64,000 bases of DNA. It comes from Odontesthes bonariensis. Its lineage: Eukaryota; Chordata; Actinopteri; Atheriniformes; Atherinopsidae. The DNA lies in the NCBI RefSeq assembly GCF_027942865.1, contig NC_134515.1:14609227-14673226 (forward strand), given 5' to 3'. The position numbers and the translations under genes are program-made. Positions 39,401 through 50,270 of this stretch are shown here, one piece after another. Below the pieces are notes generated by a model. It was not told the origin of the DNA and made no database searches. It saw only the letters and a program-made list of their open reading frames with translations. Positions within the stretch are counted from its first letter, which is position 1. Each line of letters starts with the position of its first letter.

Positions 39401-42400
39401 ATACTGTGTGATCTCCGCTGTCTTACCTTTTACTCAGTTTGAGATCTGGTGTCTTTTTGTCGTTTTTTAAAAGGTCAACAAAGAAAACAGAAAGGGAAGC
39501 GAGGAGGAGACAGACGAGCAGGGCCAGGAGCGACAGAGATGCCGCTGCTCTGTCTCAGTCCCAAACTGTCGGCTGCCAGTGGTTTCCATGGGGACGGGGT
39601 CTTGGCGCGAGGTCAGTGAGCGAGGACTCATGCGCTGCAAGAGTCGCAGCAGTTGGATCATCGACTCCTCCAGAGCAGGGGACTCGACCGCCTTCGTCTT
39701 GTTCCCACCGCGGTCAGCCGTCATGTCGAATCCTCCAGGAAGCTCAGAAGTTTCAGATCTCCCGACACGGAAGCTTCTGCTCAGACGACTCCTGTATGAG
39801 CGACCAGGGGGCTGCAGGGGGTAATGGGACTGTGTGCTGCAAACACTCCAGCCTACCCATCAGGAAATATGATGGAGCATTTTGTGCAAGTCCACTGGAG
39901 ATTCCCAGCAGTGCGCTGTAAGTTTACTCTGTCAGGATGAGGGTTGGCTTTACTTGCTGATAAAAATAATCTTATGAGATTTTAATAAGATAGTTGCTTT
40001 GCAAAGAAGTATTTGATGCTATGATCATTATTTTACAACTCCTGGAAATTTTAATGAGTGATATGTCTTGGGCTCTTTTTTTTTCCCTCTAAGCTGACAA
40101 CGAAGAGGTACAGGTATTGTCTCTTTCCTTTCCTTTCTATTTATTTTTTCATCATGGGTTGATTACAGAACAGGCTTACCAGGCTTTAAGGCTTTTTTTA
40201 ACATTGTTGGGATAGTTTGAGATGTAGCTGTTGCCTTTGGGAATTAAGCATGTTTTCTTTTTATAATTTACTATGTTAAAGGGGAACTCCGGGGCATTTG
40301 AAGCGCATTTCCATTGCTAGAGGTTGTCAAATACTGACAGTAGGACACAGACAGGTGCAAATCGGCGCTCCCTGTGCGGAGATTGCGCTGTTCGCGCAGC
40401 CTGTCATGCGAGGCTAATACGTGGTGGCTAAGGGGCAAGTGCTAACCCTTCCACGTAAAACAACAACTTGCACACTGCAGAAACGTCACACCACTTTATA
40501 AACCATCCGACAATAAAGTCACAAGCCTTACCATCAAAACCATATGCATGGTTCTCACATTACTGGCATGGGGACGTTACAAAACAACTTTATAAACAGC
40601 ATGTCACTTACCTCTTGTTGGTATGCTCGCGCATGTGAAAGCCCAAAAGAGTCAATGGACGATAATCCCATGTACAAAACAATTATCTTCTCTAGAAAAA
40701 CTGCGTTCAAGTATTTAAAACATTACAACAATACATGCCCAGTAATATTGTTGTAATGTTTTAAATACTTGAACGCAGTTTTTCTAGAGAAGATAATTGT
40801 TTTGTACATGGGAGTATCGTCCATTGACTCTTTTGGGCTTTCACATGCGCGAGCATACCAACAAGAGGTAAGTGACATGCTGTTTATAAAGTTGTTTTGT
40901 AACGTCCCCATGCCAGTAATGTGAGAACCATGCATATGGTTTTGATGGTAAGGCTTGTGACTTTATTGTCGGATGGTTTATAAAGTGGTGTGACGTTTCT
41001 GCAGTGTGCAAGTTGTTGTTTTACGTGGAAGGGTTAGCACTTGCCCCTTAGCCACCACGTATTAGCCTCGCATGACAGGCTGCGCAAACAGCGCAATCTC
41101 CGCACAGGGAGCGCCGATTTGCACCTGTCTGTGTCCTACTGTCAGTATTTGACAACCTCTAGCAATGGGATTGCGCTTCAAATGCCCCGGAGTTCCCCTT
41201 TAATGGTTTTACGAGTGTTCTGTACAAGTGTTTTGCTCATAATGAAATCTAGCTGTCAAAAATTGTCTTTAAAACAGCTTTTTCTGTCTTCAATAAGACA
41301 GTAAGTCAAAATATGTAAACCTGTTCCCTCCCATAATCCATCACACTGCTTGTTTCTTTCATATCACAATGCAAGTAGAGCGTCAAAGGATTAAGGGTAT
41401 CTCTGTCTCATCTATGGAAAATCCATCTATGGATTAAGGAAATTTTAAAGAAAATATCAGGGATAAGTTCTGTGTCTTAACAATACCATACAGAAAGTTT
41501 TCATTTTGTACAGAGAATAACTAAAAGAACACTCACAGAGTCCACAGCCAACATTCTTCTATGACATACGAGTTTGTAAATAAAATCATCAGGTTTTGAA
41601 AGTCCACTCTATTTCCAGAAACGTTGACACAAGTACTAAACTAAAACTAAAATGACATTCAGTGTCTACACTGACCAAATTCTACAATTTAAATGTTTGA
41701 TGCTAGCAAAACACTTAAAAAAGAGTTGGTAGAGGCAAATAGAGACTAAAAACAGTGTTCTGGAAGATTTTACAATAAGCTGATTTATTGGTGACAAGTG
41801 AGGGTGTCAGGATTGGGTATAAAAGAACCATCATCCTTTCCAAGCAAAGATGGTTCATGGCTCACTGCTTTGTGCAAAATTCTGTCAGACTCAAAAAAAA
41901 GATTTCTAAATGCAAAACTGCATCGAACTTTGCTCTTTCAACAACTACAGTCTGTAATGCTGTGAAAAGATTCAAGGAGTGTGAAGACATCTCATTATGT
42001 AAGTATTAAAGATGAAACCACTGTTGAGTGTAAGTGACCTTCGGGCCCTGAGGTGTCACTGTATGAGAAACAGTCCGCCACCATGATCAATATAGCCACA
42101 AGGGCTTAGGGGTACCTTGGAAAACTATTTTCACTCCTCAGAGTCCGCCAATGCATACAGAACTGTAACCTGAAACTGTATTACTAAAGGAGGAAGCCAA
42201 GCCATATATCAACTCTGCTCAGAAATGCCGCCGAGTTCTCTGGTCATGAGTTCACCTCAGACGGTGTATACATGTTCTGTGGTCAGATGAGTCCAGGTTT
42301 CAGTAGATTTAATGAAAAACTGAAATCCTTTTCCACGCGCTAAACACGTGCCAAAGCCAATGTATGTTGTGGTATCGGAAGAAGGGGCATGGATGATTTG

Positions 42401-45400
42401 CATATGTGGAAAGTTACCATTGATACAGACGTATGCAGGGAAATTGTGGAGAAACTTAGCTTTTAAGGTGCTGCCTTTTCCCAGGACTTAAGTGATTATT
42501 TCAGCAGAACAATGCTAGATCTGTATTATGTGGTGTAATTTACACAGTGCGGGTATCCTACTGAAAAAGTATGGCACACACCACAGACTGCTGAGCTGTT
42601 AGATCTGATCTAGAGTATGGACACAAATTTCTCTAACAAAACTGCAACAGCGAGTATTTCCTCAATTCTCAAGCAAATGAGAACTGTAACTAAAAGGATG
42701 GATGCAGTAACACAATGGTAAAATTGCCTCCGTTTCAACTTTTTTTGAGCTTGTTGCTGGCATCAGATTTCAAACTTGTTTATCTATTTTTTTTTTACAG
42801 TGAAGTTGGTCAGTTAAAATGATTTCTTTTGTTTTTGTTTCTGTTAAATTTTCTGTAAATAAGATTTGTTTTTGAAAAAAGATCATGGTTGTAATTTGCC
42901 AGTACTATGAACTAAAGACTACATGATTTTAAGAATACTGGTCAAATGCTTTTGTGTTCTGTATACTAAGTATCGTTCTGCTGGAGTTAATGGATCCTTG
43001 CTCTCTTTGTGTCAACAGGAGGCTGCAGCGTGTCATGGAGGAGCTGGTGTTTACAGAGAGGGAGTATGTGCGCTCACTGGGTTACATCCTGACTCACTAC
43101 CTTCCCCTGATGGACAGGCTGGACATTCCCCAAGACCTCAGGGGAAAGCGAGGAGTCATCTTTGGCAACCTGGAGAAGCTTTATGACTTCCACAGCCACT
43201 ATTTCCTTCCAGAGCTGGAAGCCTGTGAGAGGGATCCTGCCATGATAGCCCGCTGCTTTCTCAGACATGTGAGGATTCACATTTACATTTGAACTTTTAT
43301 GTTTGAAAATTCATAGAGATTAATTATTTGATTTGACGTTCTGCAGAGTGAGAGTTTTGGCCTGTATGCTTTGTACAGCAAGAACAAACCTCAGTCAGAT
43401 GCTCTTATTCTGCACCGGCGCCATGACATCTTCAAGGTGAGTTTATATTTGTCTTATCTGTCTGTCAAGTGAAACATATGAGACGAAGAGTTCTAACACT
43501 GCAAATGTGCCAAGGCATATTTTTTTTTACCACTAATATTTCATGGATACTTTGCAAAAGCTTTATTTTCATTTCAAATGTCTGAAAAACTATTTAAACA
43601 CAATAAGAACAATGAAATTTGTGGCTGTTCTCATTAAAAACATATGTCAGACTGAATTTAGATACTCAAATAGAAAAACAAAACTGCAAACTATATTGTA
43701 CATCAGAAATGGCTGCCCTTTTTACATTACATTTATTTAACTAGTGTTGCATGCTATTTTGCTGCAGGACATCAGTTTCTTTAAAATCCTTCACATCTTG
43801 ACTGCACTTCATGACAAAGCTCTGAGCAGTTTGCGCAAGTTTTGTTGGTACACACACCAAAGGGTTTTTAAGTTTTCACAGAGAAGTTTTAAGTTTATGT
43901 GTCATTTGAATCATCTTAGCTTTACAGTCCCACTTTGTTTCACCCAACAGAAGAAGCAGCAGGAGCTGGGAGACATGATGGACCTGTCATCCTACCTGCT
44001 GAGGCCCATCCAGAGGATCAGCAAGTACAGCCTCCTGCTGCAGGACATGCTTTCCTTAGCCAGATCATACAGGCCAAAGGATGTGAATCAGGATACAGCG
44101 TCTGCATCTGGCCTTAATACATATGTGCCTGATCTGACGAGCAATGAGAGGGAGAAGGCTGAGATCCAGGCTGCTGCGGACCTGGTTCGATTTCAGATGC
44201 GTCATGGCAATGATTTGCTCACCATGGACGCCATCCAAGACTGTGATGTAAGATACTAAAATTGTGGATGACTTGTATTTGAGTTACAATAGTTGGTATC
44301 AAGCCCCTTCTTTTATTTTCTGCACCTCCCTCCTCTGCCAGGTTAATTTGAAAGAGCAGGGGCAGCTGATCCGCCAGGATGAATTCACAGTTTTCTTCAG
44401 GAAGAAGAAATGTGTCCGCCGCATCTTTCTCTTTGAAGATTTAATTATCTTCAGCAAGCCCAAGAGGACGGATGTTGGAAATGATGTTTATGTCTACAAG
44501 CAGTCATTTAAGGTCTGTTTTAGAGTCTGTAATAGAGTTCTGTTCTGTTTAGAGCAAAGGCACTTTTCAAAGTCGCACCTCAGAATGGGAAAGGTTTTCT
44601 AGTGAAGCCAAAACACAGCAATCTGTACAGATTTCCTGAAAGGTAAGGGGAGAAGGTCCTTGTTGGTCTATCTCTGAAGTCTAAATTCTTGGTTTACAAA
44701 TGCTTCAAGATTACAGCTATAAAGTTTGAAAAAAAAAACACTCCTCTGTTGCGGTGGGGTAGATGAACTGGCTGGGCATGCATGTTAGTGCATGTGAGTC
44801 CCTTACATGCAGCTTAGTACAGGCTAACATTTACATTTTCCTCCACTAAATAAGCCATATTCTTCAGCTGAGAGAAGTAAGACTCGGGTAAATCTTTTTC
44901 TGGCTTTTTTCTGAGATGGAGAGAGCTTTGAGCAGACTTAAGGGCTCCAACTCTCAGTGTAGTTTTAAGGTCCTATATTGCAGCTTTACATATTGAACAC
45001 AAAAAATAAAGAATAAAAAAAATGCATTTAAGATCCGACTATTGAAACGGATTGCGTGCAGGGCTTCCTAATATATTTTACTTGCTACGTGTGATTATTT
45101 CTGTCAGTGTAATTTTAGGTTTATCATTGTGTTTTCCAGACAAATGACATCGGAATGACCCACAACTCTGGTGTGAGTGGTCTGTGCTTTGAGATCTGGT
45201 TCCGCAGGAGGAAAAGTGAGGACACCTACACTCTGAAGGCTGCCAGCATGGAGGTGAAGAAAGCCTGGACCACTGACCTGGAAAGATTACTGTGGGATCA
45301 GGCCGCTCACAGTAGAGGTTGTCACAACAACAACTTACACTGTATATATATATATATATATATATATATTTAAGCATATACCTAGACAATTTGCAACAAG

Positions 45401-46948
45401 CTTTACATGTTTAAAAACAAATCCTTGATATAAACTATCTTCCAGAGCTACGTTTGCAGGAGAGGGTGTTCATGGGAATGGGCCGCAAACCTTTCATGGA
45501 TATTCAACACAGTGATGCCGCAATTTGTGATAGAGCCATCAGCTGTGTCCCGCCGAGGAGAAGTAAGGCGCTGCACTCCCAACATTTTACTCCATTAAGA
45601 CTCACAATTTGTAAGACTCACTCCATTAAGTGTTTACAAGTTAATACATTCCGCTAAAACTTAAGCTGAAAACCATTTAAAAGGTTAAACCTTCAGCTTT
45701 TGTTTAAAAGTGTTGACTATGTCCTTATGTTTATCACTATTTAGAGAAAAAAAAAGAATTGTTAACTTGTCTTGAAAATGTTGATCATCACAATCAGGCT
45801 TGAGAGGTAAAAGCCTGCATGTTGCACCAGGGCTGAATGGTTTGAACTTCAAACTCATATTTAGCACTGCTTAATTACGGATATTACCGAACATGACTGT
45901 CGATATACTTACATTTCATTCTTATTGCCAGTTGCATAATTAACCCATCCCTGAACTTTTTCTAGTAAATTACAAGATTTTTGTGAATAACATGTTTTCA
46001 GTGTTCGTGAGGCTTCGTGACTGGTTGTAGATCAGTTCACTCCTCTCCGATTACTCTAACTAAGAATATAATTGACTGTCATGAATTTGTTGCAACCATT
46101 AATTACTAAACATGACATTTTTTGACTTACTTAAACAAAATCTAGCTAACAACAAAATCACAACAGTCCTCATTTCTCACTAATGTAGCTTAATCATTGA
46201 TTGCATCTATCTATGTGTGTCGTCAGTCCCTGTGACGTATTGTTCACACAGGGGTTTAGAATATCCTCGACCTCACTCCATTGGTTCCGGCAGCACCGCC
46301 TCCACCACCCTCAGCCAGTCATCTTCCTCGTCTGGACGCGGCTCGCTGCCCCCTGCTGGTTACCCCGGGAACGCTTCCCAGGGCACAGACATGAATCCAG
46401 CTATCTGCTCCTCCCCTGAGGCTGTGACTGACAATGAACTCAACAATCATCATCTTCATCATCACTGTGAACCATGGAAAGCTTACTGTCCACTGAGTGG
46501 GTTCATTTTGCTGCTTTAGATCAATATTATTTTAATTTACAGTCAACTACTTAGCTCGATAGCGCTTAATACTCTTAATCAACACCTGAATTCATCCCAA
46601 AGTTACGGTCATTTTAAACATGAGAAGATGGTTTAAAGACTCTACCCTCCATGGATTTTTCTATCAATAAAACCTTTCTGTCTTTGTGTTTTAGTGGACA
46701 GCACTGAGTCATCTGGGGAAAACATGACTCACATGTTCAGCAGCTCAGACCACAGCTGTCTGTCTGCCATCAGTGGAGAGGTAGTGGACGACTCCTCGGT
46801 TTTATCCGAGAGCCCACAGCAACAGTCGCCACTTTGTCGGACCTCCAGCCTGAGGAAAAACAGCTCGCCAGCAGTTACCAGAAAGAAACCTGGTGTCCCC
46901 CCCAAACCTCTGCAACCAGCTAAAGCTCAGGTGCAGGAGAAAGTGTAA
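18474..46948 (+). CDS. plekhg4b: Rho guanine nucleotide exchange factor, PLEKHG4/PLEKHG4B (puratrophin-1-like) family
   Basis: Likely a cytoplasmic activator of Rho-family GTPases. Exons read from splice sites: 18474-18476 (inferred ATG), 30295-30492, 30723-32919, 33010-33213, 33482-33602, 34169-34262, 35495-35581, 35837-35953, 36082-36180, 36395-36546, 36946-37084, 37751-37873, 37966-38163, 38293-38960, 39438-39917, 43019-43268, 43347-43436, 43951-44247, 44342-44512, 45140-45317, 45446-45562, 46227-46496, 46695-46948 (TAA). All phases agree and the sum is 6507 nt (2168 residues). Domain order: conserved N-terminus (1-110), disordered region (110-800), Sec14/CRAL-TRIO-like (about 860-1000), spectrin-like helices (1040-1460), basic linker, DH (1627-1839), PH (1840-1955), Ser-rich tail. 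The DH and PH text and the RPHS...SSSS tail resemble PLEKHG4B more than PLEKHG4 or ARHGEF40, as I recall those proteins; the paralogue name is therefore less certain than the family. Longer than I recall for the mammalian relatives, mostly because of the 2.2-kb exon. Confidence 0.88.
21073..21158 (+). mobile_element. 5'-truncated Rex3-like retrotransposon stub
   Basis: Only about 86 bp of the 3' end remain (GGGACGTCTGGGTTTC ... CTGCTGCCCCCGCGACCC), ending in (GATG)n. The same text, reverse-complemented, is found at about 22745-22830 at the end of the larger Rex3-like copy. GCTTTAAAAAA occurs on both sides and looks like the target-site duplication. Such extreme 5' truncation is usual for target-primed insertion. 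Confidence 0.8.
21537..22285 (-). mobile_element. L2/CR1-like LINE, 3' fragment with reverse-transcriptase C-terminus
   Basis: A 173-codon frame at 22279-21758 (minus) has [35 protein letters not shown] and [14 protein letters not shown], the classic end of fish L2-type ORF2. It is followed by a 3' UTR containing AAGTGCTTT-type text (read on plus as TTCAAAGTGCTTTACAT) and a short TTTGA/GATTT repeat tail at 21537-21560. The RT core and endonuclease are missing, so this is a 5'-truncated, inactive copy. The frame is still open, so the insertion is fairly young. Confidence 0.8.
22735..25117 (-). mobile_element. Rex3/RTE-like LINE, internally deleted
   Basis: Flanked by the 8-bp direct repeat TGGTTCTT (22727-22734 and 25118-25125). 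The 488-codon frame at 24931-23465 (minus) holds most of an endonuclease ([20 protein letters not shown]) and the start of the RT (GKAPGVDE). After a frame break the RT continues at 23219-22938 ([14 protein letters not shown], then the catalytic FADDV). Sequence then jumps from FADDVVLLA straight to the 3' terminal text and the (GATG)n tail, so the RT thumb and C-terminal part (several hundred codons in relatives, from memory) are gone. No autonomous activity is possible. The copy is strongly GC-rich compared with its surroundings. Confidence 0.88.
30295..32919 (+). CDS. plekhg4b: Rho GEF N-terminal exons: conserved head plus a 2.2-kb disordered exon
   Basis: Exon 30295-30492 encodes the family head, including [14 protein letters not shown] and [10 protein letters not shown]. 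After a 230-bp intron, exon 30723-32919 continues it with LCEGWPLCL and [11 protein letters not shown], then runs for roughly 690 residues of low-complexity Ser/Thr/Gln/Pro-rich sequence. Two islands stand out there: an EGEYIDILQ motif at about 31660 and a Cys/Arg-rich block at about 31985-32120 ([14 protein letters not shown], then [15 protein letters not shown]). I recall similar motifs in ARHGEF40 and fish puratrophin-like proteins, which suggests they are binding motifs within an otherwise disordered region. The donor after 32919 is ACAG|gtacag and leaves phase 1, matched by the next exon at 33010. Confidence 0.88.
30590..30635 (+). repeat. LINE 3' tail remnant
   Basis: AATTGCCCACTGATGGGATAAATAAAG resembles, after decay, the conserved LINE tail in which AATTTCCC is followed by GGGAT and AATAAAGT. 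It lies in the 230-bp intron between the first two large coding exons. Confidence 0.4.
33010..38163 (+). CDS. plekhg4b: Rho GEF Sec14-like and spectrin-like exon block
   Basis: Eleven short exons (33010-33213 to 37966-38163). The segment with [20 protein letters not shown], then LTIL-type strands ([10 protein letters not shown]) and [11 protein letters not shown], matches the divergent CRAL-TRIO/Sec14 domain of the Trio/Kalirin/PLEKHG4 group. The following exons are helical, charged and heptad-like ([41 protein letters not shown]), as expected for spectrin-like repeats. Every acceptor and donor is canonical GT-AG and phases match throughout. Lipid binding is a family-level inference; no lipid-contact residue was identified by eye. 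Confidence 0.85.
34617..34850 (+). mobile_element. tRNA-derived SINE
   Basis: Begins with an A-box-like TGTGATGGTTAGCATTG and, about 30 bases on, a B-box-like GGTTCCTGGTCCAAATCTC. These are followed by the fish SINE body (GTGTGGAGTTTGCA, then CTTCCTCCCACAGACC and AAAAACATGCATGTTAGA). The 3' tail is decayed. It lies in an intron of the Rho GEF gene. Confidence 0.75.
40280..41199. mobile_element. 920-bp near-perfect palindrome flanked by TTAA (foldback element)
   Basis: Two arms of about 454 bp (40280-40733 and 40746-41199) are inverted copies around a 12-bp centre (40734-40745). Reading both arms I noticed only about four mismatches (for example ATAATCCC against ATACTCCC, and GTTCGCGC against GTTTGCGC), so identity is near 99 percent. 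The ends read AGGGGAACTCCGGGG inward, and TTAA stands directly outside both ends, as for piggyBac-type insertions. No transposase is present. Each arm shows a 70-codon frame, one the mirror of the other; these are by-products of the palindrome. It lies between the exons ending at 39917 and starting at 43019. Confidence 0.85.
41610..42790 (+). mobile_element. Decayed Tc1/mariner transposon
   Basis: The order of recognisable pieces matches a fish Tc1-like transposase gene. These are GGTATAAAAGAACC, CAAGCAAAGATGG, TGAAAAGATTCAAGGA, CTTCGGGCCCTGAGG, TGTTCTGTGGTCAGATGAGT (the WSDE region), CAGCAGAACAATGC (QQDNA region) and, at the end, AACACAATGGTAAA with CAACTTTTTTTGAGC. Many stops and indels make it a fossil. 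TIRs are only faintly visible (GAAACGTTGACAC near 41620 against the right end near 42745). Confidence 0.65.
43019..45562 (+). CDS. plekhg4b: Rho GEF catalytic DH-PH exon block
   Basis: Exons 43019-43268, 43347-43436 and 43951-44247 encode the DH domain: [18 protein letters not shown] (CR1-like), [34 protein letters not shown] and the CR3-like helix [20 protein letters not shown]. An insertion of about 30 residues lies between this helix and the segment ending [20 protein letters not shown]. Exons 44342-44512, 45140-45317 and 45446-45562 encode the PH domain: [29 protein letters not shown] and [20 protein letters not shown] performs nucleotide exchange; PH usually tunes it or binds membranes. 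A (TA)n run begins only 26 bases after the 45317 donor. Confidence 0.93.
45343..45369. repeat. (TA)n microsatellite beside a PH-domain exon
   Basis: 27 bases of alternating TA, starting 26 bases after the donor of exon 45140-45317. Confidence 0.95.
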
Positions 46949-48225
46949 CATCGCAACCTGGTGAATTACCATGTGATTAAAAGGACAGGGCTCTCATTCA
47001 CTGATGAGTACAGCTTTTAAAAGACTGAAAAGGTTTCAACAGAGCCAGCAGAGCTACCTTATCAGTCTATACATCTATTAAACCAAGACACAGGAGCTTA
47101 AATTATTGAGTTGTTTGACTGTTTTATTGAACTTTAATATACCATTTGTTACTTTGCATTGCAGGGAAATGAAATTATAATTGGAAAATCTACAGAAGTT
47201 TAACTCTGGATCTACAGCAGAAGGTAAAGGTCCTACATTCAAATAAAGTTTAAAAGTTTAAATTTTAAATTTAGTTCAACTGAATTGATAAATGTTACTT
47301 TATTACTTTTATTATATTTTCATCATCATGATACATCATCATAAGTGTGTATAGAGGTAGCCTACATACGAGTGTGTGAAGCATTATTCATTGTACCAAA
47401 ATCAAGAAACCAAGCCCCAAATTAAAGAGATACAGAATTCAGGCTTAATATCTGGCCTTAATATTTAAGTAAATATTCTCTTTAAGTAATAAAAAACAGT
47501 TGTCTTAAATTGTCTTAAATTGTTTTACTTCATTTGGTGTCCTTGTCTCTTCAGAAAGAGTCATTTTGTGCTTTAAACGTTGTTGCAGATGAGCTGTCAT
47601 GTCCTGCTGAAGTTGCCATGCAGACAGAAGGATCACCTGACTGAAAACATTTTTCTTGGTGCCTCACAGGGATTTTTTTTTACATCATAAGGACTTATTT
47701 TTAATGTTGAATGGTTTATTTATGCAGTTGGGGTTCACTGTGTGCATTTTTAGATATGCATTGTGGGATCTTCTGTTCTTTACAACTTGTACACATACTG
47801 ATTTTGCAGGGATCAAACAGGAGAGGGTTTATTTATAATTATTATTACTGTCATGGAACCAGGACCAGCGTCTAGATCCAGAGTCAGCTTTCTCAGTTCA
47901 GTGTTTTATGCTCCTTTTCACTGGCTGGCCGTCAAAGGATTACCTAAGAAGCTACTTGATGTTGCTATTTAGTAGAACTGTACTGTTTAGATAACCAGGT
48001 CACAATGAAAATGTTTTTGACTTGATACCTAAACAGTGCAGTGCAGCAAGATATCAGTGATGAGTTCCAGTAGAGCCATTTATTTGCCAAGAGCTCATAA
48101 CAACAAGCTGCAGGCTCAGACTCAGTGGTTGGCCATAAATGGAGAAACATGTGAATATTGTACAAACTTTGATTTATTTGATATACAATATAAAGATGTT
48201 TCTACTTCTTCTACACCTTAATAAA
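46949..48225 (+). other. plekhg4b: Probable 3' UTR of the Rho GEF gene
   Basis: AT-rich sequence without coding features after the TAA. Poly(A) signals AATAAA occur at 47242-47247 and 48220-48225; either could end the transcript. From 48226 to about 50100 I see only AT-rich intergenic DNA, including a short (TATTC)n run at 49745-49762. Confidence 0.45.
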
Positions 48226-50144
48226 GTCTTTAATGAATATTTACTTTTATTGTTTTCAAACTTAGATTTTTGTCTGTATAGTTGTTACATGGTTTTAATT
48301 GTCCCCCTATTGATGATTTGTCTCAAAGGACAGACCACTAACCTGTGAGTTTGAGTTACTCTGCTGCATATAATACAAAGAGACGCCGTCCTAAACGACA
48401 GGGCTGCCTTCCTAATCATTATGGACTAAAAAGCAACACACAATACAGCACACTAATGGACACACAGTCTATGAAAATATACAGAACTGCAGATAAAAAC
48501 CACTTTCATTTAGGGTCCACTAATACTGATCAAGGTAACAGCTTCACTTTTATGAAAATGACCATTACAAGAAAGTATTTTCCAGATTATTTGAATGGTT
48601 TTTAATTTATGTTTTCTTTGTTGAATGTGTACATTTTTTTTGTAAGCTTTGTGATTTCATTTTATTGTATGTGCAACATGTAAACTATACAAATCACAAC
48701 AGGAACATTTGTGGCCTCAGTGTTTCTCTCTGGTGTGTTTTATTCTGAAGCCATCAACTTTTTGTTTGACACAGCCAATCAATGTGTTTAAACGTGTTTT
48801 TCCACCCTTTTCTTTATTGCTTTTCTTTAAGTCTTTTTTCTTTTGTTGATATATTTGGTTATTACATGCAGTGCCAGTTCAGTTGTTTTAATTTTTCACT
48901 GAAATCAGAGGGGTTGATTGCAGTAATATGAGGATGTGGTACCAGGCTTGTTGTGATCCACTTCCCTAATACACAAACAGTTATTCCTGAGTGGCGCAGC
49001 TAAAAGGCTCTGTCAGTATGTCAAGGTTTTCATGAAATTGTCGTAAAAGACTCCTGATGTTTCCGCATTTTTATTCTTCTATACATTTTTTATTTTAATG
49101 GCTTTTCTGTCACTATATTACCACTAAAACTGAAGTGAAAAAAAACTTAATCTTTATTTGATTGCTGTACATCCTAAATTGAAGAAACAAATGCAATCGG
49201 TTTGCATTGTCGTGATTGTACCCACACACCCCACCAATAACCTTTTACAATAAAACAACTGTGACATTAATTCAAGAATGAAATAATATCTTTCTTTCTT
49301 TCCTTTCTTTTTTTTTGCCTTCCTGAGAAAAAGGCCAAATGTGTGCTTGATTTTGCATTGTTGCATCTATTTTTTTGTTTTTGTTGAATCATGAAATGAT
49401 TTATGACATAAACAATTTGAGAAAACACTTTTGTCCCCAGTTTTATTTTTGAGGTTACAGTGTGACATTACATTTCCAAAAATGTTGACAAGCAAAAATG
49501 TTAACCAAAAACAAAGAACGCACCAATCATTTAAACTTTATATTCAATGGAAACAGGAGACAAACAGCATTTGAACTGTTGAAACAGAGTAACTTTTCTA
49601 TGTAATTTTAGTGACAGCATATGTTGCTCCAAAACCTATTTGGGATTAATGGTGCCTTCACGGATATGCAAGAGCCATGCAGTGTGCACTATCAATTCAT
49701 TTGAATTTCCCCCACAGGGGAATACTGCTAAAGTATTTCCTTTTCTATTCTATTCTATTCTATATATTAATGCTGCATCAGGGTCCTGCAGTTTACAACC
49801 ATCAAGTGCTGTTTGTATGCAGATATTCAGGATTTTAAAAAAAATGATGTAATGTAAGTGATTAACTCAAATTTCCAATTTCATGTTGCGAAATGTAGTC
49901 TGTATAGAACTAGAGGGGTGAAACTTTGTTTTTTTTCACAGTTTTGAATTGATTTAATAATGATTTGTTTTTTACATTTGAGTTGACAGTGTTCATTGTT
50001 TTCAGCAGAAATCTTTCTAAGAAAACTTTGCCACTTTGTAACTCATTAATAAAAAAGGAAGGAGTGTCGTAAGTCTGTCTGCGCTCTGTGACTAAAAACA
50101 GAATTACTGATGTGAAGACCAGACAGAGGGGGGCGTCTGTATCA

Positions 50145-50233
50145 AGTTTCACTTGCTACAAATATCCCACACTAGCTGTTACACTGCTGGGTCATCGGCC
50201 AGTGAGCACGGCTGCAGCTGAAGTTTCACTTTC
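50145..50233 (+). promoter_or_regulatory. ISRE-like elements upstream of the transglutaminase start
   Basis: AGTTTCACTTTC at 50222-50233 is an exact reverse-strand match to the interferon-stimulated response element core GAAANNGAAACT. A weaker copy, AGTTTCACTTG, lies at 50145-50155. They sit 38 and 116 bases before the start codon, in the promoter or 5' UTR. The transcription start was not located; an AT-rich TATA-like run (TTAATAAAAAA) lies near 50046. Confidence 0.45.
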
Positions 50234-50270
50234 CACACAGAAGTTGAGGGACAAGAACTTCAGCACAGAC

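Noticed and set aside
39438..39473. Alternative acceptor at 39473 for the exon ending at 39917
   Set aside because: The acceptor at 39437 follows a better pyrimidine tract and gives the right phase (AG|T); the later AG would shift the frame.
40544..40935. Two almost identical 70-codon frames on opposite strands
   Set aside because: They are the same arm sequence read from the two halves of the palindrome, not genes.
43744..43950. ORF extension before the DH exon at 43951
   Set aside because: The open frame runs back through the intron by chance; the acceptor cacccaacag and homology start the exon at 43951.
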